Assembly (NCBI GenBank): GCA_016206875.1
Contig: JACQQR010000154.1
Location: 1-14,702 of the forward strand
DNA from: Candidatus Omnitrophota bacterium
GTDB lineage: Bacteria; Omnitrophota; Omnitrophia; Omnitrophales; JACROU01
Direction of reading: 5' to 3'
Length of the DNA: 14,702 nt
Under the pieces are notes generated by a model, which saw only the letters and a program-made list of their open reading frames with translations, did not search any database and was not told the DNA's origin. Positions 7,789-14,702 of the stretch are shown piece by piece (positions within the stretch are counted from its first letter, which is position 1; the number at the start of each line of letters is the position of its first letter). Both the position numbers and the translations under genes were made by a program.

Positions 7789-8602
7789 ATCCTGCAAAAA
7801 AGAATAGGGCCGTAAAAAAGCAGTCTAAAGCGATAATGGTGATTAAAGAAGTCACCACAGAAAGTGTCGTCGCCCTTCCCACGCCTTCGGCGCCTCCTTT
7901 TGCCTGAAATCCGTAATAGCATCCTACGATGGAAACCACCAAGCCAAACGAAAATGCCTTGATCAGCCCGGTGAACACATCTTTAGGATATAGAGCGATA
8001 AAAAGACGATTTAAATATTGGTCGGAAGAAAGACCGAGTTTAAAAATGCTCACCACATAGCCTCCGGCAATTCCGATAAAATCTGCGTAGACAGTAAGAA
8101 TGAACATCATAAAAAAGCAGGCCATGACCCGCGGAACGGCCAAATACCGCACCGGATCCGTGGCCAGCGAGCGAAGCGCGTCGATTTGCTCTGTGACTTT
8201 CATCGTTCCCAGCTCGGCAGTCATTCCGGCCCCCACGCGACCGGCCACCACCATGGCCGTAAGCACGGGGCCCAACTCGCGGGTGATCGAAAGAGAAACC
8301 AAATCGGCGGTGAACTGCAAAGCGGAGAATTTCTTGAGCTGATAGGCGGACTGGAGGGCAAGCACCATTCCGGTAAAAATGGCGGTCAAAAACACCAGCG
8401 GGAAAGATTTGACTCCCACCAGGTTCATTTGATGGATCATTTCCCGGACGCGAAACGGGCGGGCAAACGTAGCGCGAATGACTTGCATGAAAAGAATGAA
8501 AATACCGCCTATATTTTTTAGGAGATCCAAAGATTTGGCGCCTAAATCAATGAGCCAATTGAAGAAGAAGAAAACTTTCTTTCTCATTGAAAATTGAAGC
8601 AT
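7787..8602 (-). CDS. mlaE: MlaE-like ABC transporter permease
   Basis: Integral-membrane permease of the Mla/MCE lipid transporter, partner of MlaF and MlaD. The 271-residue protein has an N-terminal amphipathic/hydrophobic segment (about 8-45) and about five further membrane segments. Its family core RELGPVLTAMVVAGRVGAG lies near 108-126 and is followed by AELGTM and EQIDAL (138-143), the MlaE hallmarks. I place the start at the ATG 8600-8602. It has AAGGGA six bases upstream and overlaps the upstream stop as TAATG, whereas longer in-frame readings would run back into the AsmA-like gene. The stop TAA sits at the edge of the palindromic repeat. Length and motifs are normal. Confidence 0.93.
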   Translation of the reverse strand: MLQFSMRKKVFFFFNWLIDLGAKSLDLLKNIGGIFILFMQVIRATFARPFRVREMIHQMNLVGVKSFPLVFLTAIFTGMVLALQSAYQLKKFSALQFTADLVSLSITRELGPVLTAMVVAGRVGAGMTAELGTMKVTEQIDALRSLATDPVRYLAVPRVMACFFMMFILTVYADFIGIAGGYVVSIFKLGLSSDQYLNRLFIALYPKDVFTGLIKAFSFGLVVSIVGCYYGFQAKGGAEGVGRATTLSVVTSLITIIALDCFFTALFFFAG

Positions 8603-10383
8603 TAAAATCCCTTTCGATTGATATCCCCCTCCTGCCCACCGGAGACGGGTTCGTCCTTCGGTGGAAGAGGAGAATGTACATCCTTGCCGCGCCAAATGGG
8701 CAAGCGGTCTTCGGAAACAATCTCTATGCCTGAAAAAATATTGGGCTGCGTAAAATCCAGCCCGCCTTTCACATAAAATGTGTACGGCGCTTTGTGAATT
8801 CGCGAGTTTTTTAACTGCAAAAACCGGCGATTGCCGGAAAAATTTAAAATCACCTTGTCAAACGTAAGCCCTTTCAGGCCGCCGGAACGAATGTTCAGCC
8901 TCCCTTTGATCTTGGGATTGTCCGCGGCCCCTCGCACATGAACCCGCCCTTTCATCATGCCTGATAAATCCTCGGGCAACTGGTGAAAGCCAAAACGCAT
9001 CGTTTCGCTCAGCACAATATTCAGCGCATCAATGCGCACATCCACAAGAGAAGGATTACCAAAAAGAATCTCCCCCGACATTTTGTAACCGGTTCCCCAA
9101 GTCAGGGTAAGATTTTTAAATCCTTCGCGGGTCATAGCCGCCTTCCCTTTAAAATCATCCAAGGGGGCGTTGTCAAAAACAAGATAATCGGAGCTCAATT
9201 CTGTGTTAAACACCAATTGGCCGCTATTCCACGAATCCGGTTCCGGCCTTGCCCGTAAATAAGCACGCGTGCTGATATCAAAACCATAAAGCTGCATGTG
9301 ATTCGCATTCAAATCCAACAATAAATCACCGCTACGCAGTGAAAACCGGATATCGTACTGCTCTTCACCGTGACGAAGCCGGAGACGGGTAATTCCATCC
9401 CGGACAAGAAAAAATGCTTCCAGCTCCACCGAAGAGCCCAATGCCACATTTTGAATGCCATAACCGGCGCTGTCCGTAAACAGGCCGCCCCGAATGGGAA
9501 AATCCATTCCCCAGCCCCGAAGATTGCCCCGAAGGGTTTCCTGTTTGAAATCACCCGCAAGCTTCAGCGTAAATTCCCCGCCTGTCAACCGGGAAGACTC
9601 GGCAATGCGGAACTTGAACTTTGGAAACTCGCCAAAATAATCGTCCACCTCGCCGCTCGCAGACCAGGCAACAGAAGCGGTGAAAAATGTCAACTCTTCG
9701 ATGGAGAACCGGTTTTCCCTAATCTGAAATACACTTGTTAGATTGCGCAACATCCTGGCTGAGCCGGATGTGTGCTCCACGTGGGTGCACCGGACCCGTA
9801 AATCCCAGGTTTTCTTGAGCGGGTTTACGGTGCCTTCACAGGAAATCTCCCCCCGTACATTTCCGGCGAACTGGCCCTTCAGATGAATCAGGACTTCCTG
9901 CGAGCTTCTTTTTTCAATCCGGCCGAATATTTTCTGAATTCCGGCAGTTTGGCCGGTTTCCGCAAGCGGCCAGGAAAGAGAGCCGTTTTCAAGTACAACC
10001 GTGTACTTTGTTTGACTGGCCAGATTAGAAAATGGAAATTTCCTAAGCCACCCAATCACATCAGGCACTTCCAGTTGAAAATCCGGATTCCTGAAAAAAA
10101 TAGTTTCGGGATTGAAAAATTCTTTTTTGAATACATCACGCCAGCTGTAGCCGAAAACAATTTTTGTAACGCCGGCAAAAGCCATTTGAGGCGCTACGTA
10201 GCCGTTTGTTTCAAATTGAACGGCGGAAAAAGAGAGCCTGCGGAAAAACTTGTACTCGACCCGGCCCACTGAAATGTGTGTTTTGAAGAGCTTGGAAAGC
10301 CGTCCTTCAGTTTTGGCCTTCACCGCATCACTTTCAAAGGCCGATTTCAAACTGAAAAAACCAAAAATACTTACAGCAACCAA
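8602..10383 (-). CDS. AsmA/TamB-like envelope protein (putative lipid-bridge protein)
   Basis: A large periplasm-facing beta-rich protein; I recognise the type but not a named family member. About 590 residues of alternating short beta strands end in the stretch KGRVHVRGAADNPKIKGRL (478-496) plus GGLKGLTFDKV, which is typical of AsmA/TamB/DUF748-like proteins. Such proteins are thought to bridge inner and outer membranes and carry phospholipids. A proline-rich tail (571-580) closes it. The listed start is TTG at 10383, the first canonical start in frame, but the open frame continues upstream to about 10458. The upstream part encodes basic residues plus a hydrophobic run (KLIASILVCSLLVAVSIFGFF) that makes a proper N-terminal anchor. 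The true start is therefore probably a rare ATT, CTG or ACG between 10425 and 10440, just after GAGG. The stop overlaps the mlaE ATG by one base, so the product likely works with Mla. Confidence 0.75.
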   Translation of the reverse strand: MVAVSIFGFFSLKSAFESDAVKAKTEGRLSKLFKTHISVGRVEYKFFRRLSFSAVQFETNGYVAPQMAFAGVTKIVFGYSWRDVFKKEFFNPETIFFRNPDFQLEVPDVIGWLRKFPFSNLASQTKYTVVLENGSLSWPLAETGQTAGIQKIFGRIEKRSSQEVLIHLKGQFAGNVRGEISCEGTVNPLKKTWDLRVRCTHVEHTSGSARMLRNLTSVFQIRENRFSIEELTFFTASVAWSASGEVDDYFGEFPKFKFRIAESSRLTGGEFTLKLAGDFKQETLRGNLRGWGMDFPIRGGLFTDSAGYGIQNVALGSSVELEAFFLVRDGITRLRLRHGEEQYDIRFSLRSGDLLLDLNANHMQLYGFDISTRAYLRARPEPDSWNSGQLVFNTELSSDYLVFDNAPLDDFKGKAAMTREGFKNLTLTWGTGYKMSGEILFGNPSLVDVRIDALNIVLSETMRFGFHQLPEDLSGMMKGRVHVRGAADNPKIKGRLNIRSGGLKGLTFDKVILNFSGNRRFLQLKNSRIHKAPYTFYVKGGLDFTQPNIFSGIEIVSEDRLPIWRGKDVHSPLPPKDEPVSGGQEGDINRKGF

Positions 10384-10451
10384 GAGCGAACAAACCAGAA
10401 TGGACGCAATAAGTTTGGCGCGCGTAATAAACCTCAGAATGACAAAACGGG

Positions 10452-12899
10452 TTACACCTTATCAAAAAAGAGTTCTTCACCTTTTACATTGCAGTGAATG
10501 GATTCACCTTCTTTAAACACCCCTGAAAGAATATCTTCTGAAAGCACGTTTTCCACGTAACGCTGAATGGTCCGCTTGAGCGGGCGGGCGCCGAAAACCG
10601 GGTCGTAGCCTTTTTCGATCAAAAACTGAAGGGCCTCCGGGGTAAATTCCAAATTGATTTTTTTATCCTTCAGGCGATGGATCACTTCCGCCAGTTCCAA
10701 ATGGACAATTTTTTCCAAGTCCGCGCGATTTAAAGGATGAAACACCACCGTCTCGTCCACGCGATTGAGAAACTCGGGACGAAATACCTTACGCGTTTCA
10801 TCCAGCAATTTCTTTTTGATGTCGGAATAAGTAATCGCATCGCCTTGCGGTTTGAATCCCATGTCCGTTTGCTTGCGAATTAAGTCGGCTCCGACATTGG
10901 AAGTCATGATGACAACGGCATTACGAAAATCCACTTTACGGCCGAAAGAATCCGTCAGGCGCCCGTCTTCCATCACCTGAAGAAGGATATTAAAGACGTC
11001 CGGATGCGCTTTTTCGATTTCATCCAGCAAAATAACACTATAAGGACGGCGGCGGATTTTTTCGGTGAGCTGTCCGCCCTCTTCGTAACCCACGTATCCC
11101 GGAGGCGCCCCGACGAGCCGCGACACATTGAATTTCTCACCGTACTCAGACATATCAATTTGCACCACAGCATCCTGATCGCCGAACATAAATTCCGCCA
11201 AGGCGCGCGCCAGCAAGGTTTTTCCGACTCCTGTCGGCCCAAGGAAGACAAAACTTCCGATGGGCCTGCGCGGGTTGCGAAGGCCGCTTCGGGAGCGGCG
11301 CACGGCGTGAGCAATCGCCTTCACGGCCTCTTCCTGTCCGATCACACGTTTATGAAGCTCATCTTCCAGGCGCAGAAGCCGCTGAGTTTCCTTCTCTTCC
11401 AGGCGCTGGAGAGGAATACCCGTTTGTTTGGCCACAATCACGGCGATGTCTTCGGCGGTGACCACCACTTCCATTTCCGATTTGGCCTCTTTCCAACTTT
11501 TCTTGAGTTTCGTAAATTCTTCTTTGGCCTTGCGCTCTTCATCGCGCAGCTTTGCGGCTTTTTCAAAATCCTGCGCTTTAATCGCCGCCTCTTTTTCCAT
11601 GCGGTACTGCTCGATCTCGTTTTCCAGCTTTTTTAGATCCTTAGGCAATGTAGTCACTGAAAGGCGCGCGCGGCTTCCGGCCTCGTCAATCAAGTCGATG
11701 GCCTTATCCGGCAAAAAACGGCCTGTGACATACCGGTCCGACAATTTGGCCGCTGCTTCAAGCGATTCATCCGTGAACTTTGCCCGGTGATGGGCTTCGT
11801 ATTTATCCCGGAGGCCTTTTAAAATCTCAATGGTTTCATCTACGGAAGGCGGATCGACAGTGATGGTCTGAAATCGACGGGCCAATGCCGCATCTTTCTC
11901 AATATATTTACGATATTCATCCAATGTAGTGGCCCCGATGCACTGAATCTCGCCGCGCGAGAGGGCAGGCTTCAAAATATTGGAGGCATCAATAGCGCCC
12001 TCGGCGCCGCCGGCGCCCACCAGGGTATGAAGTTCATCGATAAAGATAATGACGTTTTCAGAGCGGCGGATTTCATCCATAACGGCTTTTATGCGCTCTT
12101 CAAATTGGCCGCGATACTTGGTTCCGGCCACCATAAGAGCCAGATCCAGCACCACAATCCGTTTATCGAGCAATACTTCGGGCACATTGCCGTTGACAAT
12201 ACGCTGTGCGAGCCCCTCTACAATAGCGGTTTTACCCACACCGGCTTCCCCTAAAAGCACAGGATTATTTTTTGTACGGCGGGAGAGAATTTGTGTGACA
12301 CGCTCAATTTCATCCTGTCGGTTTACAACAGGATCGAGCTTGGCTTCACGCGCAAGTTGCGAAAGGTCACGCCCAAAGGCGTCGAGGGCCGGGGTTTTTG
12401 TTTTGCCTTTGGCAATGCCGGCGCCCCCTGAAGTTCCTCCTCCTCCCCCGCTTTGCGGTGTGGAAGAACCCAAAAGTTTAATGACTTCCGTGCGCACTTT
12501 ATTGAGATCCAAACCCACATTCATCAGCACATGGCTGGCCACGCCTTCACCCTCTTTGATCAAGCCCAGAAGTAAGTGCTCGGTGCCGATATAGTTGTGC
12601 CCCAAACGCCTGGCCTCGTCCATGGCCAGCTCAATCACTTTTTTGGCTTTAGGGGTAAACGGGATGTCTCCGGAAACAATGGTGCTGGGCCCAAACTGAA
12701 CCAGTTTCTCCACTTCCAGGCGTATGGTTTCCAGGGAAAGGCCCAGGGTTTGCAGCACCGCAGCGGCCACACTTTCGCCTTCCTTAATGAGACCCAAGAG
12801 AATGTGTTCAGTGCCTATGTAGTCGTGATTAAACCGTTTGGCTTCTTCTTTAGCTAAGATGATGACTTTGCGCGCGCGTTCAGTAAACCTGTCAAACAT
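10452..12899 (-). CDS. clpC: ATP-dependent Clp protease ATPase subunit ClpC
   Basis: Hsp100 unfoldase that feeds substrates, including arginine-phosphorylated proteins, to ClpP. The 815-residue protein has two Clp-N repeats (about 3-145) with the pArg-binding glutamates equivalent to Bacillus subtilis E32 and E106 kept as E31 and E107. A Gly/Ser-rich linker (150-165) follows, then AAA1 with Walker A GEAGVGKT (217-224) and Walker B IIFIDE (284-289). A coiled-coil middle domain contains a UVR-type stretch (about 426-460). AAA2 has GPTGVGKT (554-561), the GYVG pore loop (611-614), VILLDE (622-627) and an MGF loop at 680-682 that matches the ClpP-docking tripeptide position. The ATG at 12899 has GGAG upstream. 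It follows mcsB by 80 bases, part of which is a palindromic repeat. ClpP itself is not in the window. Confidence 0.97.
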   Translation of the reverse strand: MFDRFTERARKVIILAKEEAKRFNHDYIGTEHILLGLIKEGESVAAAVLQTLGLSLETIRLEVEKLVQFGPSTIVSGDIPFTPKAKKVIELAMDEARRLGHNYIGTEHLLLGLIKEGEGVASHVLMNVGLDLNKVRTEVIKLLGSSTPQSGGGGGTSGGAGIAKGKTKTPALDAFGRDLSQLAREAKLDPVVNRQDEIERVTQILSRRTKNNPVLLGEAGVGKTAIVEGLAQRIVNGNVPEVLLDKRIVVLDLALMVAGTKYRGQFEERIKAVMDEIRRSENVIIFIDELHTLVGAGGAEGAIDASNILKPALSRGEIQCIGATTLDEYRKYIEKDAALARRFQTITVDPPSVDETIEILKGLRDKYEAHHRAKFTDESLEAAAKLSDRYVTGRFLPDKAIDLIDEAGSRARLSVTTLPKDLKKLENEIEQYRMEKEAAIKAQDFEKAAKLRDEERKAKEEFTKLKKSWKEAKSEMEVVVTAEDIAVIVAKQTGIPLQRLEEKETQRLLRLEDELHKRVIGQEEAVKAIAHAVRRSRSGLRNPRRPIGSFVFLGPTGVGKTLLARALAEFMFGDQDAVVQIDMSEYGEKFNVSRLVGAPPGYVGYEEGGQLTEKIRRRPYSVILLDEIEKAHPDVFNILLQVMEDGRLTDSFGRKVDFRNAVVIMTSNVGADLIRKQTDMGFKPQGDAITYSDIKKKLLDETRKVFRPEFLNRVDETVVFHPLNRADLEKIVHLELAEVIHRLKDKKINLEFTPEALQFLIEKGYDPVFGARPLKRTIQRYVENVLSEDILSGVFKEGESIHCNVKGEELFFDKV

Positions 12900-12941
12900 G
12901 ATTTCTCTCCAATTATGTCATTGCCTAAAGAGGCTGTCCCT

Positions 12942-12976
12942 AAAGTGACTGTCACTTTAGTGACTGTCACTTTTTT
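12942..12976. repeat. Second copy of the GTGAC-GTCAC palindromic repeat, mcsB-clpC gap
   Basis: Two GTGACTGTCAC units (12945-12955 and 12960-12970) separated by TTTA, with AAA before and T6 after. The block is the reverse complement of 7748-7788, over the shared length without mismatch. It lies a few bases after the mcsB stop codon (12980-12982) when read on the sense strand. In the sense direction only three U residues follow the stem, so it is a poorer terminator for mcsB than the mlaE-mlaF copy; the longer T-tract faces the other way. A third degenerate unit (GGCTGTCCCTAAAG) lies just to its left. Confidence 0.75.
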
Positions 12977-12979
12977 ATT

Positions 12980-14038
12980 TTATTGCACATCGACTGATTT
13001 AAGTGTTTTACGGATCAACTGGGCTCTTTCTTTATCCCGTTCCGAAGAACTCAGGTTACGCCGGACCAGTTTCTGCAGATGGGCAGGCTGGCAAAAAATC
13101 AGGAGTTCATTGAGTTTTTCACGGGCAAGCCCTTCAATAATGCCGGAATCTACCCCCAGGCGCACCATGGAAAGCAGTGAAGTGGCTTCCCGGCTGTTAA
13201 TCAGCCGCGCCGATTTCAGCACTCCCAGTGAACGCCAAATTTGGTCATAAAAGCGGTCTTGCTTTTTTTCCGTTAAAGTCCTGCGGGCTTCGCGTTCATT
13301 ATCGATAATTTGGCGAATGACTTTGTCAAAACCGTCGATGATTTCCATCTCATTTTGCCCCAATGTAACTTGATTGGAAAACTGAAAAAAGTTTCCGCTG
13401 GCTTCCGTGCCTTCGCCGTACAAACCGCGCGCGGCGATATTCAATTTGACCAAGGCCTGCAGTGCTTTATTGATTTGTTTGGTAATCACCAGACTGGGCA
13501 AATGAAGCATGCACGAGGCGCGCAACCCCGTTCCCACATTGGTGGGGCAAGCCGTTAAATAACCCAGCATATTGTGAAATGAAAAAGAAAGTTTTTCTTC
13601 CAGCAATGTGTCAATGCGGTTGATGGTTTCCCAGCAATTTTTCACACTAAATCCCGAGCTCAACACTTGAAGCCGGAGATGATCTTCTTCCAAAACCATA
13701 ATGCTTACGGTTTCATCTTTCGTCAGGCAAGTGGCGCCTGAAGGTTTGGCCGTGTGCTCCACACTGATTAAATGGCGCTCCAGTAAAAACTGTTTGTCGA
13801 GATCCGTTAAATCTTCGTTCAGCAAAAAATAGGCGTCTTGCGTGGGTTCGGTGGCCTGCGTGGCGTCATGCACTTCATCCACAATGTTTTTTTCCTCATC
13901 TTTTGAAAGCTTCGAGCAAAAAGGATAGCCGTTTAAATTGCGGGCTAAGCGAATACGGCTTGAAACCACAATATCGCTGTCCGGGCCTTTGCCTTTCAGC
14001 CACTCACAAGTGGTTTTGAGCAATTCTTCAAGAGCCAT
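12980..14038 (-). CDS. mcsB: Protein arginine kinase McsB
   Basis: Phosphorylates arginine side chains of proteins, tagging them for ClpC-ClpP degradation. The 352-residue protein has the phosphagen-kinase-like core: SSRIRLARN (26-34), EHTAK (94-98), the active-site CPTN box with C164, NVGTGLRAS (167-175) and GLYGEGTEASG (205-215) with catalytic-type E209/E212. The McsB-specific RDxxRA pArg-receptor motif is present as RDKERA (334-339), which separates McsB from creatine and arginine kinases. I chose the ATG at 14036-14038: it gives the family-length N-terminus, has GGGAG and AAGG upstream, and overlaps the end of mcsA by 11 bases. Longer in-frame readings would lie inside mcsA. It is likely activated by McsA. 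Both proteins are best known from Firmicutes. Confidence 0.95.
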   Translation of the reverse strand: MALEELLKTTCEWLKGKGPDSDIVVSSRIRLARNLNGYPFCSKLSKDEEKNIVDEVHDATQATEPTQDAYFLLNEDLTDLDKQFLLERHLISVEHTAKPSGATCLTKDETVSIMVLEEDHLRLQVLSSGFSVKNCWETINRIDTLLEEKLSFSFHNMLGYLTACPTNVGTGLRASCMLHLPSLVITKQINKALQALVKLNIAARGLYGEGTEASGNFFQFSNQVTLGQNEMEIIDGFDKVIRQIIDNEREARRTLTEKKQDRFYDQIWRSLGVLKSARLINSREATSLLSMVRLGVDSGIIEGLAREKLNELLIFCQPAHLQKLVRRNLSSSERDKERAQLIRKTLKSVDVQ

Positions 14039-14552
14039 TTCCTTCGCTCCCTTTCTTTCCGCGCTCTTCCAATTGGCGGATTTGATCGCGCACCCGGGCG
14101 GCGTCTTCAAAAGCCTCTTGCTCCACCAGTTTGCGCAAACGTTCGTGCAGCTCGCGCAGTTCCATGTGAAATTTCACTTCACCGGAAACTTTTGTGGGCC
14201 GTTTTCCCACATGCTGTGTGGCCCGATGAATTCGTTTGATAAGAGGCGCTAATAACTTAGCGAATGTTTGATAGCACTGCGGACATCCCAGGCGCCCTGA
14301 TTTTCCAAATTCGTCAAAAGAGATGCCGCAGCTTTTGCAGCGCAGCGCTTCTTTTTTCCCGCCCTGTTTGGCAACAGCCTCGGGACCGCCGGTTAAGCCC
14401 TCTACCAACTCACTGAAATTAAAATATTGTTTTACATCCGTGCCTTTTTCGTAGGCGCATTGCTCGCACAGATGCAGTTCTACCATCTTCGAATTGATGA
14501 TTTCCGTCAGGTGAATCGTGGCTTCTTCTAAGTTACAAACATTACAAGTCAT
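14028..14552 (-). CDS. mcsA: McsA-like zinc-finger/UVR protein, activator of McsB
   Basis: Adaptor and activator of the McsB arginine kinase. The 174-residue protein has four CxxC pairs that make two zinc sites: C3/C6 with C29/C32, and C72/C75 with C90/C93. A C-terminal UVR motif (about 127-163, VKFHMELRELHERLRKLV then FEDAARVRDQI) follows, the same kind of domain seen in UvrB and in the ClpC middle domain. Length and layout fit McsA. The ATG at 14550-14552 has AGGGTG about eight bases upstream. The 3' end overlaps mcsB by 11 bases, so translation is likely coupled. It is the first gene of the visible cluster. No CtsR or CIRCE operator could be recognised between it and the window edge, and ctsR, if present, lies outside. 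Confidence 0.93.
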   Translation of the reverse strand: MTCNVCNLEEATIHLTEIINSKMVELHLCEQCAYEKGTDVKQYFNFSELVEGLTGGPEAVAKQGGKKEALRCKSCGISFDEFGKSGRLGCPQCYQTFAKLLAPLIKRIHRATQHVGKRPTKVSGEVKFHMELRELHERLRKLVEQEAFEDAARVRDQIRQLEERGKKGSEGNGS

Positions 14553-14702
14553 TGTGGCAACACCCTAGTTAATACTAACATCCCAGAGCACCAGTGCACC
14601 AGAGCACCAGTACACCAGGAAAAGCTTTTTACTGGTGCTCTGGTGCTCTGGTGCTCTGGTGCTCTGGTGCTCTGGTGCTCTGGTGCTCTAGTTTCTCTAT
14701 AC
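14553..14702. other. Intergenic region upstream of mcsA
   Basis: This 150-base edge segment contains the octamer array and, between it and mcsA, the AT-rich GTTAATACTAAC stretch at 14568-14579. A TAGTAT on the minus strand (plus 14572-14577) could be a -10 box, but no -35 box is convincing, because the expected place lies in the repeat units. No gene was seen here. Confidence 0.5.
14584..14690. repeat. Octanucleotide tandem repeats in two opposed arms upstream of mcsA
   Basis: The right arm has seven perfect tandem CTGGTGCT units (14632-14687). The left arm has four units of the reverse complement AGCACCAG (14587-14618), of which two are perfect and two are variants (TGCACCAG, TACACCAG). A short spacer holding the palindrome AAAAGCTTTT separates the arms, so the whole can fold into a long hairpin or cruciform. 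It starts about 35 bases upstream of the mcsA start codon. The perfect units suggest recent slippage expansion. No open reading frame uses it, and no U-tract follows in the sense direction. Confidence 0.9.

Noticed and set aside
8603..8695. Upstream extension of mlaE by 31 codons
   Set aside because: It overlaps the AsmA-like gene, shows no membrane or MlaE similarity, and the ATG at 8602 has a good ribosome binding site.
11004..11636. 210-codon plus-strand open frame opposite clpC
   Set aside because: Antisense to the ClpC middle domain and AAA2 core; composition reflects the complementary strand.
14039..14110. Upstream extension of mcsB by 24 codons
   Set aside because: It lies inside mcsA; the ATG at 14038 gives the family-typical N-terminus with a proper ribosome binding site.
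14584..14690. CRISPR array
   Set aside because: Units are 8 bp with no spacers and occur in opposed arms, so this is a simple tandem repeat.
14553..14702. CtsR or CIRCE heat-shock operator upstream of mcsA
   Set aside because: Neither the AGGTCAAA heptad-type direct repeat nor TTAGCACTC/GAGTGCTAA was found.

Overview
The window looks like chromosomal DNA of an uncultured diderm (Gram-negative-type) bacterium. All twelve recognisable genes lie on the minus strand, so the transcriptional order runs from high to low coordinates. I favour a member of the PVC / Omnitrophota (candidate phylum OP3) neighbourhood. The reasons are the mix of a Firmicutes-style McsA-McsB-ClpC stress cluster with a Mla/MCE outer-membrane lipid system, the fused IspDF, the moderate GC content, and the scattered GC-rich palindromic repeats. 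This assignment is an inference from gene content and was not tested.

Region 1 (about 14.7 to 10.45 kb) starts with an array of 8-bp tandem repeats in two opposed arms. It is followed by mcsA, mcsB and clpC. McsA (zinc finger/UVR protein) and McsB (protein arginine kinase) mark proteins with phospho-arginine, and ClpC with ClpP degrades them. The pArg-binding glutamates of ClpC and the RDxxRA motif of McsB are both present.

Region 2 (10.4 to 6.06 kb) is a cell-envelope lipid-transport module: a large AsmA/TamB-like protein, then MlaE (permease), MlaF (ATPase) and MlaD (MCE protein). The AsmA-like gene and mlaE overlap by one base. A palindromic, terminator-like repeat sits between mlaE and mlaF. 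A related copy in opposite orientation lies between mcsB and clpC.

Region 3 (6.07 to 5.82 kb) is an intergenic space filled by a MITE-like element of about 185 bp, with 25-bp terminal inverted repeats and nested hairpins. A partial relative of its core (47 of 50 bases identical) lies at the left edge of the window and supplies the stop codon of holB.

Region 4 (5.82 to 0.04 kb) is a housekeeping cluster: ispDF (isoprenoid MEP pathway), gltX and cysS (aminoacyl-tRNA synthetases), tmk (dTMP kinase) and holB (DNA polymerase III delta prime).

The gene order mcsA-mcsB-clpC-[x]-ispD/F-gltX-cysS matches the well-known Bacillus subtilis cluster ctsR-mcsA-mcsB-clpC-radA-disA-yacL-ispD-ispF-gltX-cysE-cysS. 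Here the middle block is replaced by the AsmA-Mla module, and cysE is missing from exactly the gap between gltX and cysS. That conserved frame with a swapped core is the most interesting large-scale feature. No RNA gene, CRISPR array or transposase gene was found.
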